Below the pieces are notes generated by a model that searched no databases, was not told where the DNA came from, and was given only the letters and a program-made list of their open reading frames with translations. Shown one piece after another: positions 54,130 to 63,181 of a DNA stretch of 64,000 bases; the stretch's first letter is position 1; each line of letters begins with the position of its first letter. Source of the DNA: Lacticaseibacillus suilingensis (GTDB taxonomy: Bacteria; Bacillota; Bacilli; Lactobacillales; Lactobacillaceae); the NCBI RefSeq assembly GCF_016861845.1, contig NZ_BOLV01000011.1:35976-99975 (forward strand), in the 5' to 3' direction. A program made the position numbers and the translations under genes.

Positions 54130-54444
54130 ATGGCGCAAAAATATGAAACTTTTGATTTACTGCAAGAAATCACGTTAAATGATGGCCGTCGCTACATTGA
54201 ACTTGGCAATATCATGATGAATGGCCGCGCGGAAAAAGCGGCGATCAAGGGCTTGATCAGGCGTGTCCGCATTTTGCAGCTCAATATCCCGCACTCCAAC
54301 GCGGTGAAGGTGTATGAACAATACGTCAATGAGCACTACAAATTCCCCCCGTTTGATCTCGACCAGTGGGAAGAATGGGCGAAGCCAGAAGGACCGGTGA
54401 AACAAGCGTATGATGAAATCTTACGCCAAAACCATATTGGCTAA
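54130..54444 (+). CDS. Uncharacterised 104-aa protein upstream of yibE/F-like genes
   Basis: A soluble 104-residue protein I do not recognise: MAQKYETFDLLQEITLNDG, IELGNIMMNGRAEKAAIKGL, then an aromatic/acidic part (YVNEHYKFPPFDLDQWEEW). No membrane helix or cysteines. The ATG at 54130 follows AAAGGAG with 7-nt spacing. Its 3' end overlaps the first YibE/F gene by 35 bp, so the two are likely translationally coupled. Confidence 0.75.
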   Translation: MAQKYETFDLLQEITLNDGRRYIELGNIMMNGRAEKAAIKGLIRRVRILQLNIPHSNAVKVYEQYVNEHYKFPPFDLDQWEEWAKPEGPVKQAYDEILRQNHIG

Positions 54445-55495
54445 ACCTTGGCGCTGGCTGTTGCCAGTGCTGAGTTTTTTCGTGGTCCTGGGGCTCACGC
54501 GGCTGGATGCCCCGTTGTACCACCAGCCCATTGTGCAAGTTACCGCCGTCCACACCGGCAAGGCCCAAAAGCAAGTGGATAACTTTGATAATCATGACGT
54601 CACCCATCGCCAGCAAGTGCAGGCCAAGTTCCTGAACACCGCGCGGCGCGGGCAAGTCATCACGTTGAGTAATACGTATTCCGGCTCGGGGGCGCTAGAT
54701 ACCCCGCTGCGCCGCGGCGACCAAGTGTTTGTCGAGCGGCAGGCGGGCCGCTATCAACTCAAAGATGAAAAACGAGATGGCGCAGTGCTAGGCTTGCTGG
54801 CTGCCACAGTTTGGCTCATGGCCCTGGTGATGAAAAAACGGGTCTGGCTGACTTTTGGCAGTATTTTGGCCAATGCGGGGCTGCTGCTGGTGACCTTGCA
54901 TGTGGAAACCACGAGCAATCAAAAGTTGGCTTATGCTTTGTTTAGCCTGATGGCGGTGTTGTTTACCGTGGTGACCACAGTGTTTATTGCCGGAATCAAG
55001 CGTCAAGCTGCCGTGATTGCCGTGGCCACATTAGGCGCCACCGCCTTGTCCTTAGCGCTGGGCTACGGCTTGTTTGCGGCGACTGGCTATCGGGATTTGC
55101 ACATTGAGGCGGTGGAATATGTGACCCAGGTGCCGCAACTGTTGTTTTTCGTCCAGATCATGATTGGTTCGCTAGGGGCGGTGCTCGATGAAAGCAACGA
55201 CATCGCCGTGGCGGTGATGCAGTTGCCAGCCGGCTTTAAGCGGCGGTTTCAGGCCGGGATGGCGATTGGCCGCAATGTCATGGGCCCGCTGATTGCGGTG
55301 CTGTTCATGATTTTTATGGCCGATACTTTTACTGAAAGCATCTTGTGGCTGCGCAATGACAATGCGATTTCGCAAACCTTTATCTGGGTGATGGGCCTGG
55401 GCTTTGCGCAGGCGCTGATTTCGGCGTTTGGCATTGTACTGGCAGTACCACTAACGAGTCTGCTGGCGGCTTGGCCAAAGAAGGTGCAAGCATGA
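54410..55495 (+). CDS. YibE/F family membrane protein (first of pair)
   Basis: A 361-residue protein with an N-terminal helix (WRWLLPVLSFFVVLGLTRL), an extracytoplasmic domain at about 35-125 and at least seven helices after it, including LLFFVQIMIGSLGAVLDESNDIAVAV, the conserved YibE/F signature. The function is unknown; a transport role is usually guessed. Two ATGs are adjacent at 54410/54413 and the ribosome site is weak, so translation probably depends on the overlapping upstream gene. Overlaps the next gene by 4 bp. Confidence 0.85.
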   Translation: MMKSYAKTILAKPWRWLLPVLSFFVVLGLTRLDAPLYHQPIVQVTAVHTGKAQKQVDNFDNHDVTHRQQVQAKFLNTARRGQVITLSNTYSGSGALDTPLRRGDQVFVERQAGRYQLKDEKRDGAVLGLLAATVWLMALVMKKRVWLTFGSILANAGLLLVTLHVETTSNQKLAYALFSLMAVLFTVVTTVFIAGIKRQAAVIAVATLGATALSLALGYGLFAATGYRDLHIEAVEYVTQVPQLLFFVQIMIGSLGAVLDESNDIAVAVMQLPAGFKRRFQAGMAIGRNVMGPLIAVLFMIFMADTFTESILWLRNDNAISQTFIWVMGLGFAQALISAFGIVLAVPLTSLLAAWPKKVQA

Positions 55496-56223
55496 ATACA
55501 TTTGAAGCATTGCTTTTGGCGCTGCTAGTGTTGATGGTGGCAGTTGGCGGCAGGCAAGGCGTCAGCAATTTCTTAGCCGTGATGATTAATTTCCTGCTGA
55601 TGATGCTGGCGGTGATCTTGATGGCTGGCGGGTTTAATCCCATCGGCGTGGCAGCGGTGCTGGGGTTGGTGGTGCTGGCCACCACGATTTTCTTGTCGAC
55701 CCGAGACAGTGATGTGGCCCAAACCGCTTTTGTGGCGGCACTGCTGGTGATGCTAGGCATGCTGCTGGTGATCGGCATCGGCGTGCGGTATGCGCATGTG
55801 GCAGGCTTTGGCACCGAGGATTCCGAGGCGCTGGAAGGTTACAACCTGCTGATTGGCGTCAGTTTTCCGCACATTTTGATCGCCACTGCGCTGTTTTCGA
55901 CCCTTGGCGCGATTGCTGAAGCGGCAGTGGCAGTGGCGGCGGGGATGAAGACGCTAGGCGCGGCCGCGGCTCCCGCGGGGCTGACGCAAATGGCGGCCGA
56001 AATCATTGGCACCGCGTTGAACACCTTGTTCTTTGGCTTTTTCGGCGGCTTTGCTGGGCTATTTCTGTGGTTCACGCAGTTGCGCTACCCGTTCTGGCAG
56101 GTGCTGAACAATCAAATTTTTGCCCGGGAACTGATTGAAGTCTTGTTTTCGATGATTGCCGTGACGCTGACGGTGCCCTTCACTATGTGGATCGTGCAGC
56201 GGCGGCAGGGAGGCCGTTCGTGA
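55492..56223 (+). CDS. YibE/F family membrane protein (second of pair)
   Basis: A 243-residue protein with six or seven helices (FEALLLALLVLMVAVGG, FLAVMINFLLMMLAVILMAGG, ILIATALFSTLGAIAEAAVAVAAG). It is paired with the preceding gene as in other lactobacilli and probably forms one complex with it. The ATG overlaps the upstream stop (ATGA) with AAGGTG before it. The last codons overlap the phosphoesterase gene by 4 bp. Confidence 0.85.
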   Translation: MNTFEALLLALLVLMVAVGGRQGVSNFLAVMINFLLMMLAVILMAGGFNPIGVAAVLGLVVLATTIFLSTRDSDVAQTAFVAALLVMLGMLLVIGIGVRYAHVAGFGTEDSEALEGYNLLIGVSFPHILIATALFSTLGAIAEAAVAVAAGMKTLGAAAAPAGLTQMAAEIIGTALNTLFFGFFGGFAGLFLWFTQLRYPFWQVLNNQIFARELIEVLFSMIAVTLTVPFTMWIVQRRQGGRS

Positions 56224-56837
56224 ATTACTTTATTTCGGATACTCATTTTTTCCATGCGGACCTGCTTGGCCCCAATGATTTTGCGCCGCGGCTGTTTGAT
56301 TCGGTGGCGGCGATGAACAATGCGCTAATCAGCGCCTGGAATGCACGCGTCGACGATGAGAATGACCGGGTCTATCATTTGGGGGACATTGCCATGAACC
56401 CAGAGGCGATGCCGACGGAGCAGGCGGTCCTGGCTGTGTTGACGCAGTTGCATGGGCAAATCGTCTTCATTAAGGGCAATCACGACTACCAGGCCCGCTT
56501 CAAGTTTCTTCACCGCCAAGATCCCGGCTGGCACGGCCAGCCCAAGTTCCTGTTTCATGACGTCGGCACCATCATCAAAGATGATCACACGCAGTTCATC
56601 ATGACCCATTACCCGCTACTGTTGGGCATCACCCAGCAGACGCTGAATTTGCATGGCCATATTCATAACAGCATGGTGCCGATTGCTGAAAACATCAACG
56701 TCGGGGTGGATGCCCCGGAACGCCGGCTGGTGCCGAGCATTCAGGCCTTGCCTTGGGGCAGTCCCTTGTCTGCGGCCGAGGTGCATGAACTGGCGGCGGC
56801 CAAAAAAGCCTATTTGCAAAAACGGGGGCATAATTAG
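56220..56837 (+). CDS. Calcineurin-like metallophosphoesterase
   Basis: A 205-residue phosphoesterase with a complete metal centre: YFISDTHFFHADLLGP, VYHLGDIAMN, FIKGNHDYQ, FIMTHYP, LHGHIHN. Similar small cytoplasmic phosphoesterases have unknown substrates. I set the start at GTG 56220, which overlaps the preceding stop and follows GGGAGG. The longer frame adds residues with no homology to the fold. Likely the last coupled gene of the YibE/F operon. Confidence 0.87.
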   Translation: MNYFISDTHFFHADLLGPNDFAPRLFDSVAAMNNALISAWNARVDDENDRVYHLGDIAMNPEAMPTEQAVLAVLTQLHGQIVFIKGNHDYQARFKFLHRQDPGWHGQPKFLFHDVGTIIKDDHTQFIMTHYPLLLGITQQTLNLHGHIHNSMVPIAENINVGVDAPERRLVPSIQALPWGSPLSAAEVHELAAAKKAYLQKRGHN

Positions 56838-56899
56838 AAAGTTCACATTGATTTTTAATCTAAACCCCGGTAAACTGTTAAGCAAAGCGGGGTGGGGGA

Positions 56900-57145
56900 T
56901 TGGAAAAACAAGTCAAAACAGAGCTCCAAGCACTGCGGCAGGCGCTCCTAGCAGCGGCGGACCGCAAAGCAGCGGGGCAGATCAACGCGTTAGTCACACT
57001 GGGTTTTCGCAAGCTGCAGCAAGGCGATTTTACGGCGGCGTATGTCACTTACAGTTTTTGGCCCCAGTTGGCCGTTTTCTTACCAGAGGCGGCCCAGCCA
57101 GCACTTCATGCGCAGCTGGTGCAACTGGAACAAGGGGAAGCATAA
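56900..57145 (+). CDS. Small helical protein of unknown function (81 aa)
   Basis: An 81-residue, alanine/glutamine-rich protein: KTELQALRQALLAAADRKA, VTLGFRKLQQGDFTAAYVTY, FLPEAAQPALHAQLVQLEQG. It looks like three helices, a TPR-like hairpin at most. The start is TTG 56900 behind a G-rich site (GGTGGGGGA), so the start is less certain. A clear terminator follows its stop, which supports a real transcript end. Confidence 0.55.
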   Translation: MEKQVKTELQALRQALLAAADRKAAGQINALVTLGFRKLQQGDFTAAYVTYSFWPQLAVFLPEAAQPALHAQLVQLEQGEA

Positions 57146-57150
57146 TCGGT

Positions 57151-57176
57151 AGCGGCAGGGGAGCCGCTTCTTTTTT
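57151..57176 (+). terminator. Terminator before the lipoprotein gene
   Basis: AGCGGC / GCCGCT, a 6-bp stem with a 6-nt loop, followed by CTTTTTT. Confidence 0.75.
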
Positions 57177-57194
57177 GCAATTCGGGGTAAGCGT

Positions 57195-57223
57195 TTTCTT
57201 TCCAACTCGTTTTTTCGTATAAT
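57195..57223 (+). promoter_or_regulatory. Probable promoter of the lipoprotein gene
   Basis: TTTCTT (57195-57200), 17-bp spacer, perfect -10 TATAAT (57218-57223), 23 bp before the start codon. Confidence 0.6.
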
Positions 57224-57245
57224 CGAGGCAAAAGGAGTGGTCAAA

Positions 57246-58052
57246 ATGAAAAAGCAATGGTTAGGACTGGCCGTGCTGGCTGTCATCGTGCTGGGCGGCT
57301 GTGGGCAGAAGCAAGCAACCAAGCCATCATCAAACAGTGCTAAGTCGAGCAAGGTCAGCAGTAAAAAAGCCAAGGCCAAAACCAAGGCCAGTTCAAGCAG
57401 CAGTCAGGCTTCAAGTTCAACCGCCGCGCCGGCGCAATCCCATCTGGCAACGCTCCACAGCGCCTTGCGCAAGCAAATTCCTGGGGCTAAATTCCCGCAG
57501 CAAGATCCTGCCGCCAGTGGGCAAGCCTTGAACGTTGCGGCAGCAGGCACGAGTGCCAACTATAAGTTGTATTTCAGTTTCGGCGCCGCTGCCGCTTTTC
57601 AGGCGAGCTCGCTGCCGCGGTCAAATGCCCCTTACGTGTTGACCAAAACCACGCCGGAATCAACTGCGGCGGCTGAAGCGGCAGATGCTGCCATCAACTA
57701 TCAGGCCCTGCAGGCTGGTTTGCCAACGGTTGCGCTGGGCGATGGCTTGACTGGGACCAAGGAAGGCGCGGCCGGTTCGACTTATGTGACTTGGCATGAA
57801 GGCCGCTGGTCCTTGGTGGCCAGTGGGGTCAATCAAAATCAGGAAGACCCAGCCGCGTTGGCTAAGCAAGCCGTGAGCTTTTTAGCCCAAGCCAGTTTGC
57901 CGATTCCGGCCACCCATGGCGCGGTGGTGCTGCATGTGGCCAAAAGCAATGACCGGGTCAACACCGTGGCCTGGCGCGAGAACAGTGCCTACTATCAACT
58001 TAGTGGCATTGACCCGCTGATGACCTTGCGCTTGGCAACTTTGCTCCGCTAG
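57246..58052 (+). CDS. Lipoprotein of unknown function
   Basis: A 268-residue precursor with a lipobox: helix GLAVLAVIVLGGC, cleavage before Cys (about residue 19), then a Ser/Lys/Ala-rich flexible linker of about 45 residues. The globular region (about 65-268) contains LATLHSALRKQIPGAKFPQQ and ends IDPLMTLRLATLLR. No known domain is obvious. It would sit on the outer face of the membrane. The ATG at 57246 has AAGGAG 8 nt before it; a GTG three codons earlier overlaps that site. Confidence 0.82.
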   Translation: MKKQWLGLAVLAVIVLGGCGQKQATKPSSNSAKSSKVSSKKAKAKTKASSSSSQASSSTAAPAQSHLATLHSALRKQIPGAKFPQQDPAASGQALNVAAAGTSANYKLYFSFGAAAAFQASSLPRSNAPYVLTKTTPESTAAAEAADAAINYQALQAGLPTVALGDGLTGTKEGAAGSTYVTWHEGRWSLVASGVNQNQEDPAALAKQAVSFLAQASLPIPATHGAVVLHVAKSNDRVNTVAWRENSAYYQLSGIDPLMTLRLATLLR

Positions 58053-58110
58053 GTGGACGCAGGCGCCTGTGCTATACTAGATGCTATTGTAGGTCAAAGG
58101 AGGTGGCAAA

Positions 58111-58635
58111 ATGTCTGAACGGACCTTGAAAGAGCGGCCAGTACGCCAGCCGATTGTCCCCATGGCGCAAATCAGTCAGGTTGCCCCTGATTTGATCACG
58201 ATTGATGGGCGGCGCTATCAGCTGGTTAAAGATCATAAAGCGGGCTTTGATAAGGCCAAGTTTGCCGAACGCTACATGGATGTTCTAGAAAAATATGATT
58301 ACATCGTCGGCGACTGGGGTTATGAGCAATTGCGCCTGCGCGGGTTTTATCGCGATGACAATCGCCGCGCCAGCAAGGATCAGTTGATCGGGACGCTAGA
58401 AGATTACCTGTATGAATACTGCAATTTTGGCTGCGCCTTTTTCGTCTTGCAACGGCTGGATGCGCCGGCAGTGAAGCCTAAGCGGCGCCGCGGCGGTAAG
58501 AGTCATCATCGCAAGGCTGTGCCCTATGAAGAAAAAACAGTGAAGTCGCAGGCCCTTGCTGGCCGCGCCGAAACCGTGGCCAAGGCCAAACCGCGCAAAC
58601 GCCACTTCACCATTAAAACGCGCGAATCTGATTGA
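58111..58635 (+). CDS. yutD: YutD family protein
   Basis: A 174-residue protein: a conserved YutD core at about 25-115 (ITIDGRRYQLVKDHKAGFDKAKFAERYMD, YDYIVGDWGYEQLRLRGFY, YLYEYCNFGCAFFVLQR) and a long basic tail (KPKRRRGGKSHHRK ... KPRKRHFTIK) that could contact nucleic acid. The function is unknown, though the gene is widely conserved in Firmicutes next to yutF. GGAGG precedes the ATG. A TATACT box lies at 58073-58078. Confidence 0.9.
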   Translation: MSERTLKERPVRQPIVPMAQISQVAPDLITIDGRRYQLVKDHKAGFDKAKFAERYMDVLEKYDYIVGDWGYEQLRLRGFYRDDNRRASKDQLIGTLEDYLYEYCNFGCAFFVLQRLDAPAVKPKRRRGGKSHHRKAVPYEEKTVKSQALAGRAETVAKAKPRKRHFTIKTRESD

Positions 58636-58652
58636 GAAACAGGAGAAGATTT

Positions 58653-59429
58653 TTGACATATCAAGGTTATATGATTGATTTAGACGGGACGATGTATCGC
58701 GGCAAGGAGCGGATTCCAGAAGCGAAGGCTTTCGTGGAGCGCCTCCAGGCCAAGCACATCCCGTTTTTATTTTTGACGAATAATACCACCAAGTCGCCGG
58801 CTGATGTGTGCCGCAATTTGGCCGAAAACCATGACATTCACGCCGACCCGGCGCAGGTCTACACGCCTTCTTTGGCGACGGCGAGCTGGATTCAGCAGCA
58901 AAACGGGGGGGATGCGCGCGGCAAGTCCGTTTACGTGATCGGTGAGCTCGGCTTGAAGCAGGCCTTGTTGGATGTGGGACTGCGCTTTAACGAGTACGAT
59001 CCTGATTACGTGGTGGTGGGGCTGGATTATGATGTCACCTATCACAAATTCGAGCTCGCCACGTTAGCCATTCAGCGGGGCGGCATGTTCATCGGCACCA
59101 ACGCTGACACCAATCTCCCGAACGAACGCGGCCATGTGCCTGGCGCCGGTTCAGTGATTGCGTTGGTGGAGCGCAGCACTCAGCGCAAGGCCTTCTACAT
59201 TGGCAAGCCCGAATCCATCATCATGACTCAGGCCTTGCATAAAATGGGCCTGACCAAGGAGCAGGTCGTGATGGTGGGCGATAATTACAATACCGACATC
59301 AAGGCCGGCATTAATGCGGGCATCGATACCTTGCTGGTGTATACCGGGATCTCCACCCGGGCCGATGTCGCTCAGCAAACGATTAAACCCACGCATGAAG
59401 TCGCCAGTTTGGCTGACTGGGAGGTTTAA
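58653..59429 (+). CDS. TIGR01457 HAD-IIA family phosphatase (YutF-like)
   Basis: A 258-residue NagD-type HAD hydrolase: MIDLDGTMYRGKERIPEA, FLTNNTTKSP, a C2 cap (about 80-170), GKPESIIM and MVGDNYNTDIKAGINAGIDT. YutF relatives dephosphorylate sugar phosphates and nucleotides; the physiological substrate is uncertain. Start at TTG 58653 with AGGAGA 6 nt before. The upstream extension would overlap yutD and carries no conserved residues. The DUF1461 gene follows after 1 bp. Confidence 0.9.
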   Translation: MTYQGYMIDLDGTMYRGKERIPEAKAFVERLQAKHIPFLFLTNNTTKSPADVCRNLAENHDIHADPAQVYTPSLATASWIQQQNGGDARGKSVYVIGELGLKQALLDVGLRFNEYDPDYVVVGLDYDVTYHKFELATLAIQRGGMFIGTNADTNLPNERGHVPGAGSVIALVERSTQRKAFYIGKPESIIMTQALHKMGLTKEQVVMVGDNYNTDIKAGINAGIDTLLVYTGISTRADVAQQTIKPTHEVASLADWEV

Positions 59430-59430
59430 G

Positions 59431-60057
59431 ATGAAGCGGCTGGGGCAGCAGGTCTGCCTGTGGCTTTTCATCATCAGCGCGGTGGTGTGGGGCACGATTT
59501 TGCTGACCTACGCATTGTATCCGGTGTTCATGCACCTCGAGGATCTGCCAGCGGTGGCGGGGCTGAGTGGCGGCCGCCTTTATCACAATTATGTGCACCT
59601 GCTGACTTACCTGCAGGTGCCTGGGGTCGCGTTTAGCCTCCCGGATTTTCGCTGGTCGGCCAGTGGCGCGCAGCATTTTGCTGATGTCAAAAAGCTCTTT
59701 GTCCTGGCGATTGTGGTGTTTTGGGTGACGGTGTGGCCGGCCTGGCATTGGTTGCGCCAGCTGCGGCAGACGCACCAACGCTACTTGTTGATTCGGCCGT
59801 TTCAAATTGGGGCGCTGGTGCCGTTAGTGCTGGGGGCTTTGATGGCCGTGAACTTTGATGCGGTGTTCATCGGTTTTCATAAGCTGATGTTTCGCAATAA
59901 TGATTGGTTGTTCGATCCTAGTGTGGATCCCGTCATCAATGTGCTGCCGGAGAATTTCTTCGCCGCCTGCTTCGCCCTCGCCTTGCTGCTGTTTGAAGCC
60001 ATGATGGTCTGGGGACTGGTGAGTGGCCGGCGGGATGCCAAGCTTCAAGGCCAATAA
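59431..60057 (+). CDS. TIGR01906/DUF1461 integral membrane protein
   Basis: A 208-residue protein with four helices (CLWLFIISAVVWGTILLTYAL, LFVLAIVVFWVTVWPAWHWL, IGALVPLVLGALMAVNF, FFAACFALALLLFEAMMVWGL). A conserved extracytoplasmic loop (YHNYVHLLTYLQVPG, FSLPDFRWSASGAQHFADVK) and a second one with NNDWLFDPSVDPVINVLPENFF are visible. The family is typical of Firmicutes and its function is unknown. It follows yutF by 1 bp with GGGAGG before the ATG, so the three form one operon. Confidence 0.88.
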   Translation: MKRLGQQVCLWLFIISAVVWGTILLTYALYPVFMHLEDLPAVAGLSGGRLYHNYVHLLTYLQVPGVAFSLPDFRWSASGAQHFADVKKLFVLAIVVFWVTVWPAWHWLRQLRQTHQRYLLIRPFQIGALVPLVLGALMAVNFDAVFIGFHKLMFRNNDWLFDPSVDPVINVLPENFFAACFALALLLFEAMMVWGLVSGRRDAKLQGQ

Positions 60058-60090
60058 AAAACGTGTTCGTCAGTTGACGAGCACGTTTTT
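60056..60090. terminator. Bidirectional terminator between DUF1461 and dedA
   Basis: AAAAACGTG..CGTCA / TGACG..CACGTTTTT stem with a two-base internal loop. A- and T-runs on both sides serve the convergent genes. Confidence 0.85.
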
Positions 60091-60105
60091 GCTTATTAGC
60101 CGGGT

Positions 60106-60750
60106 TTAAGCGGCGGTTTTGTTGCGGCCGCGGAGCGCGGTGATCAGCACCGGAATCAGGGAAATCGCAATGATGCCCAGCACTACCACCGAGAAGTGTT
60201 CCTTCACGAAAGGCTGATTGCCAAAGAAGAACCCGGCAACGCAGCACAGGGTCACCCACAGAAAGCCGCCAATCAAGTTGTAGTGGATGAATTTTGGATA
60301 GTGCATGTTGGAACCGCCGGCCACAAACGGGGCGAAAGTTCGCACCAGAGGCATAAACCGGGCGATGGCGATGGTTTTACCACCATGGCGATTAAAGAAG
60401 TTTTCGGCTGATTTCAATTTATCGCGGTTGATCAGGCGCCCGAACAAGGAACTGTTAGAGGCGGCTAAGCCCAAATGGCGGCCGATTTCATAGTTGACAG
60501 TGTCGCCAATCACGGCCGCGGCGAAGAAGACGCCGAACAGCACCCAAATGTTCAGCCCATAGGCTTCGTTCGCAGCCAGCGCACAAGCCGCGAAGAGCAG
60601 CGAGTCACCAGGCAGGAAGGGAAACACCACCAGGCCGGTTTCGATAAACACCATCAAGAACAAAATCAGGTAAGTCCAGTTCCCAAAGCTAGAAACAATG
60701 GTCACCAAATGGGTGTCGATGTGTAGGATAAAGTCGATCAGTTGGGTCAT
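60106..60750 (-). CDS. DedA family membrane protein (UptA-like)
   Basis: A 214-residue VTT-fold membrane protein: FIETGLVVFPFLPGDSLLFAA, GDTVNYEIGRHLGL, FFNRHGGKTIAIARFMPLVRTFAPFVAG with the conserved acidic and arginine residues. Some DedA proteins recycle undecaprenyl phosphate, others phosphatidylethanolamine; which applies here is not decided by sequence. GGAGGAG precedes the ATG. A DUF368 protein in the same window may share the lipid-carrier role. Confidence 0.92.
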   Translation of the reverse strand: MTQLIDFILHIDTHLVTIVSSFGNWTYLILFLMVFIETGLVVFPFLPGDSLLFAACALAANEAYGLNIWVLFGVFFAAAVIGDTVNYEIGRHLGLAASNSSLFGRLINRDKLKSAENFFNRHGGKTIAIARFMPLVRTFAPFVAGGSNMHYPKFIHYNLIGGFLWVTLCCVAGFFFGNQPFVKEHFSVVVLGIIAISLIPVLITALRGRNKTAA

Positions 60751-60858
60751 GCTACTCCTCCGAGTTTAGTTTGGCTCCAGGTGGCGCTGGCGCACAGTAT
60801 CTTGCTGCGCTTCATTATACCGGGTCTGGCGCGGGGCAGGCGTGGCCTTTGGATAAGT

Positions 60859-61380
60859 TTAATAATTATCGTCTTCCAATTCAGGATGCGAATGGGCCAG
60901 CCGGCTAGCAGCGGCGGCAGCAATCGCGCCAACTATATCATCCAAAAAGGTGTGGATAATGCCTGGTTCATGGGCATTCAAGACCGCCAAAATGCCAGGC
61001 TTGACGCGGTCAATGTAGCCATAATTGGTAAAGCCAATCGAGCCGTACACATTCACCACCGAGAAGGCCAGAATTTCGTCGACCCCATAGAGGCCTTCAT
61101 CTTCTTCGATGATGTGCTGCAGCGGCTGGTCGAGTTTGCCCGCCTCCGCCAGTTTGTCGAGTTGGACGCCAGTCATGACCGCATTTTGGACTTCGCGCTT
61201 GCGCAGAACAATCATCACATTTTCGATGGCGTCGGGTAAAGTGAGATCAGGGATGAATTTTTCCTGGAGGAACATGACAAGTTCACCGATATCTTTGGGT
61301 TCCACCCCGCGTTCATGCAGTAAGGCAATCGTGTGTTCATAGAGCTTTTCTTCATTGGTGATGCTTTGTTGATCTGCCAT
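60859..61380 (-). CDS. Phosphatidylglycerophosphatase A-related protein (YutG-like)
   Basis: A 173-residue protein of the PgpA family. Seen: LYEHTIALLHERGVEPKDIGELVMFLQ, VLRKREVQNAVMTGVQLD, EEDEGLYGVDEILAFSVVNVYGSIGFTNYGYID and TFLDDIVGAIAAAAASRL. PgpA removes the phosphate of phosphatidylglycerophosphate, but YutG-type proteins lack its membrane helices, so enzymatic function is unproven. AAAGGA precedes the ATG. On the same strand and 18 bp downstream of the reductase gene. Confidence 0.87.
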   Translation of the reverse strand: MADQQSITNEEKLYEHTIALLHERGVEPKDIGELVMFLQEKFIPDLTLPDAIENVMIVLRKREVQNAVMTGVQLDKLAEAGKLDQPLQHIIEEDEGLYGVDEILAFSVVNVYGSIGFTNYGYIDRVKPGILAVLNAHEPGIIHTFLDDIVGAIAAAAASRLAHSHPELEDDNY

Positions 61381-61398
61381 TTGAATCGCTTCCTTTGG

Positions 61399-62382
61399 TT
61401 AATGATAAAGCTGTGAGCTGTGCAGGGCCTGGCGGCGTTCTGGATATAAGAAACTCAAGGCTTCGTTGACGGCAATCGGGGCTTCGCCAAAGCCGCTGGC
61501 GATTAATTTCAGTTTGCCAGGATAGCTGGCCACATCGCCGATGGCATAAATACCTTGGCGACTGGTGACCATGGTGGAGGCCACTTTAATGGCATTGCGG
61601 TCGAGATCCACCCCCCAGCTGCGCAACTGCTTGTTTTCACTCATGAAGCCGTAATTGACCAACAGCTTGTCGACGCGTAGTTGGCGTTTGGCCTCGCCGC
61701 GCACCTGCTTTAACGTGATGTCGATTTGGTGACCAGCCGCCTGCACGGATTCAATCAAAAATGGGGTGTGCAACTGGACAGGGCTGGCTTTTAATTCAGC
61801 CACGCTTGATTCTAAGGCGCGGAACTGATCACGGCGATGAATCAAGTTGACCTGCTTGGCGCGCGGGGCAATGGCTAAGGCCCAGTCAATGGCGGAATCC
61901 CCGCCGCCGGCAATGGCCACGGTGTCGCCATCGAAGGTCGCAAGGTCCCGCACAAAGTAGAAGACGTTTTTGTCGTCTAAGGCCGGGTCGTAATCCACGG
62001 CGAGGCGGCGCGGGGTGAAGGCCCCGCCACCAGTCGCGATAATCACCGTTTTGGTCAAAATCGGCTCCTGGGTGGTGTCGAGTTGATAGGTGCCATCATC
62101 GAGTCGATTGATGGCAGTGACAGTGGTGGCAGTTTTGATGGTGGGCTTGAAGTGGGTGACTTGTTTTTGCAGTTGCTCGACCAGCTGCTGGCCGCTGATG
62201 CCGGGAAAGCCCCCAATGTCATACAGCACCTTGGCGGGATACAAATTCCCGGTTTGGCCGCCTAAGTCGCTGAGACTTTCCACTAAAGCCACGTCAGCGG
62301 CATGTAGTCCGGCGTAAAAGGCGGCGAACATGCCGACTGGCCCGCCACCGATCACGGTGATTTCATACGTGTGTGTTGCCAT
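61399..62382 (-). CDS. Ferredoxin/flavodoxin--NADP reductase (YumC type)
   Basis: A 327-residue thioredoxin-reductase-like flavoprotein. The FAD motif is [20 protein letters not shown], followed by [22 protein letters not shown], the NADP motif [15 protein letters not shown] and [23 protein letters not shown]. It lacks the CxxC pair of thioredoxin reductase, which marks the YumC ferredoxin reductase family; it supplies electrons to ferredoxin or flavodoxin. GAGGAA precedes the ATG. It heads a unit with the PgpA-like gene. Confidence 0.92.
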   Translation of the reverse strand: MATHTYEITVIGGGPVGMFAAFYAGLHAADVALVESLSDLGGQTGNLYPAKVLYDIGGFPGISGQQLVEQLQKQVTHFKPTIKTATTVTAINRLDDGTYQLDTTQEPILTKTVIIATGGGAFTPRRLAVDYDPALDDKNVFYFVRDLATFDGDTVAIAGGGDSAIDWALAIAPRAKQVNLIHRRDQFRALESSVAELKASPVQLHTPFLIESVQAAGHQIDITLKQVRGEAKRQLRVDKLLVNYGFMSENKQLRSWGVDLDRNAIKVASTMVTSRQGIYAIGDVASYPGKLKLIASGFGEAPIAVNEALSFLYPERRQALHSSQLYH

Positions 62383-62533
62383 TTGGATTCCTCGTTTCCT
62401 CTATGAACTATCTGCTTAACCGTACCATATTTTAGGCTTGGCAACCACGACCAGGTCGCCCCAGTTTGCCATTTAGTAGCACCGCGATTATGGTATAATG
62501 CTCCAGAATAAGATTGCTTAATAGGAGGAAACT

Positions 62534-63109
62534 ATGTATCCACAACTCGAACTTGATACTTTCAGCGGCCCCAAAGCCGTTATGACCACGTCCATGGGTG
62601 ACATCACCTTTGCTTTGTTTCCAGAGCAAGCCCCGAAAGCCGTGGAAAACTTCACGACCCTGGCTAAGCAGGGTTATTACGACGGCATCACCTTTCACCG
62701 GGTGATTCCTGACTTTATGATTCAAGGCGGCGATCCCACCGGTACCGGCGCTGGCGGTGAAAGCATGTGGGGCCAAGCCTTTGAAGATGAATTCAGTGCC
62801 TCGGTCTTTAATCTTAAAGGCGCGCTGTCCATGGCCAATGCTGGGCCTAACACGAATGGTAGCCAATTTTTCATTGTGTCCAACGAACACCTCAATCCGC
62901 AGATGGCGCAGCAATTGCCTGGCGCCGGTTATCCGCAGGCCGTGGTCGATGCTTATCAGCAAGGCGGCACCCCATGGCTTGACGGCCGGCACACGGTGTT
63001 TGGTCAAGTGATGGCCGGCATGGATGTGGTTGAAGCCATCAGCCGGGTCAAAACCAGCGCCGACAAACCCGACACGCCAATTACCATCGAACACATCACA
63101 ATTGCCTAG
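62534..63109 (+). CDS. Cyclophilin-type peptidyl-prolyl isomerase
   Basis: A 191-residue cytoplasmic cyclophilin without signal peptide. Catalytic region: [36 protein letters not shown], then [17 protein letters not shown] and [14 protein letters not shown]. It catalyses cis-trans isomerisation of X-Pro bonds during folding. AGGAGG precedes the ATG, and a TATAAT box lies at 62494-62499 in the gap shared with the divergent reductase gene. Confidence 0.95.
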   Translation: MYPQLELDTFSGPKAVMTTSMGDITFALFPEQAPKAVENFTTLAKQGYYDGITFHRVIPDFMIQGGDPTGTGAGGESMWGQAFEDEFSASVFNLKGALSMANAGPNTNGSQFFIVSNEHLNPQMAQQLPGAGYPQAVVDAYQQGGTPWLDGRHTVFGQVMAGMDVVEAISRVKTSADKPDTPITIEHITIA

Positions 63110-63181
63110 TTTGAGTCACGGCTGAGCATTCGGTATACTGAATAGGTAAGCAGACTCACATCATAGAAATGAAGTGGCGCA

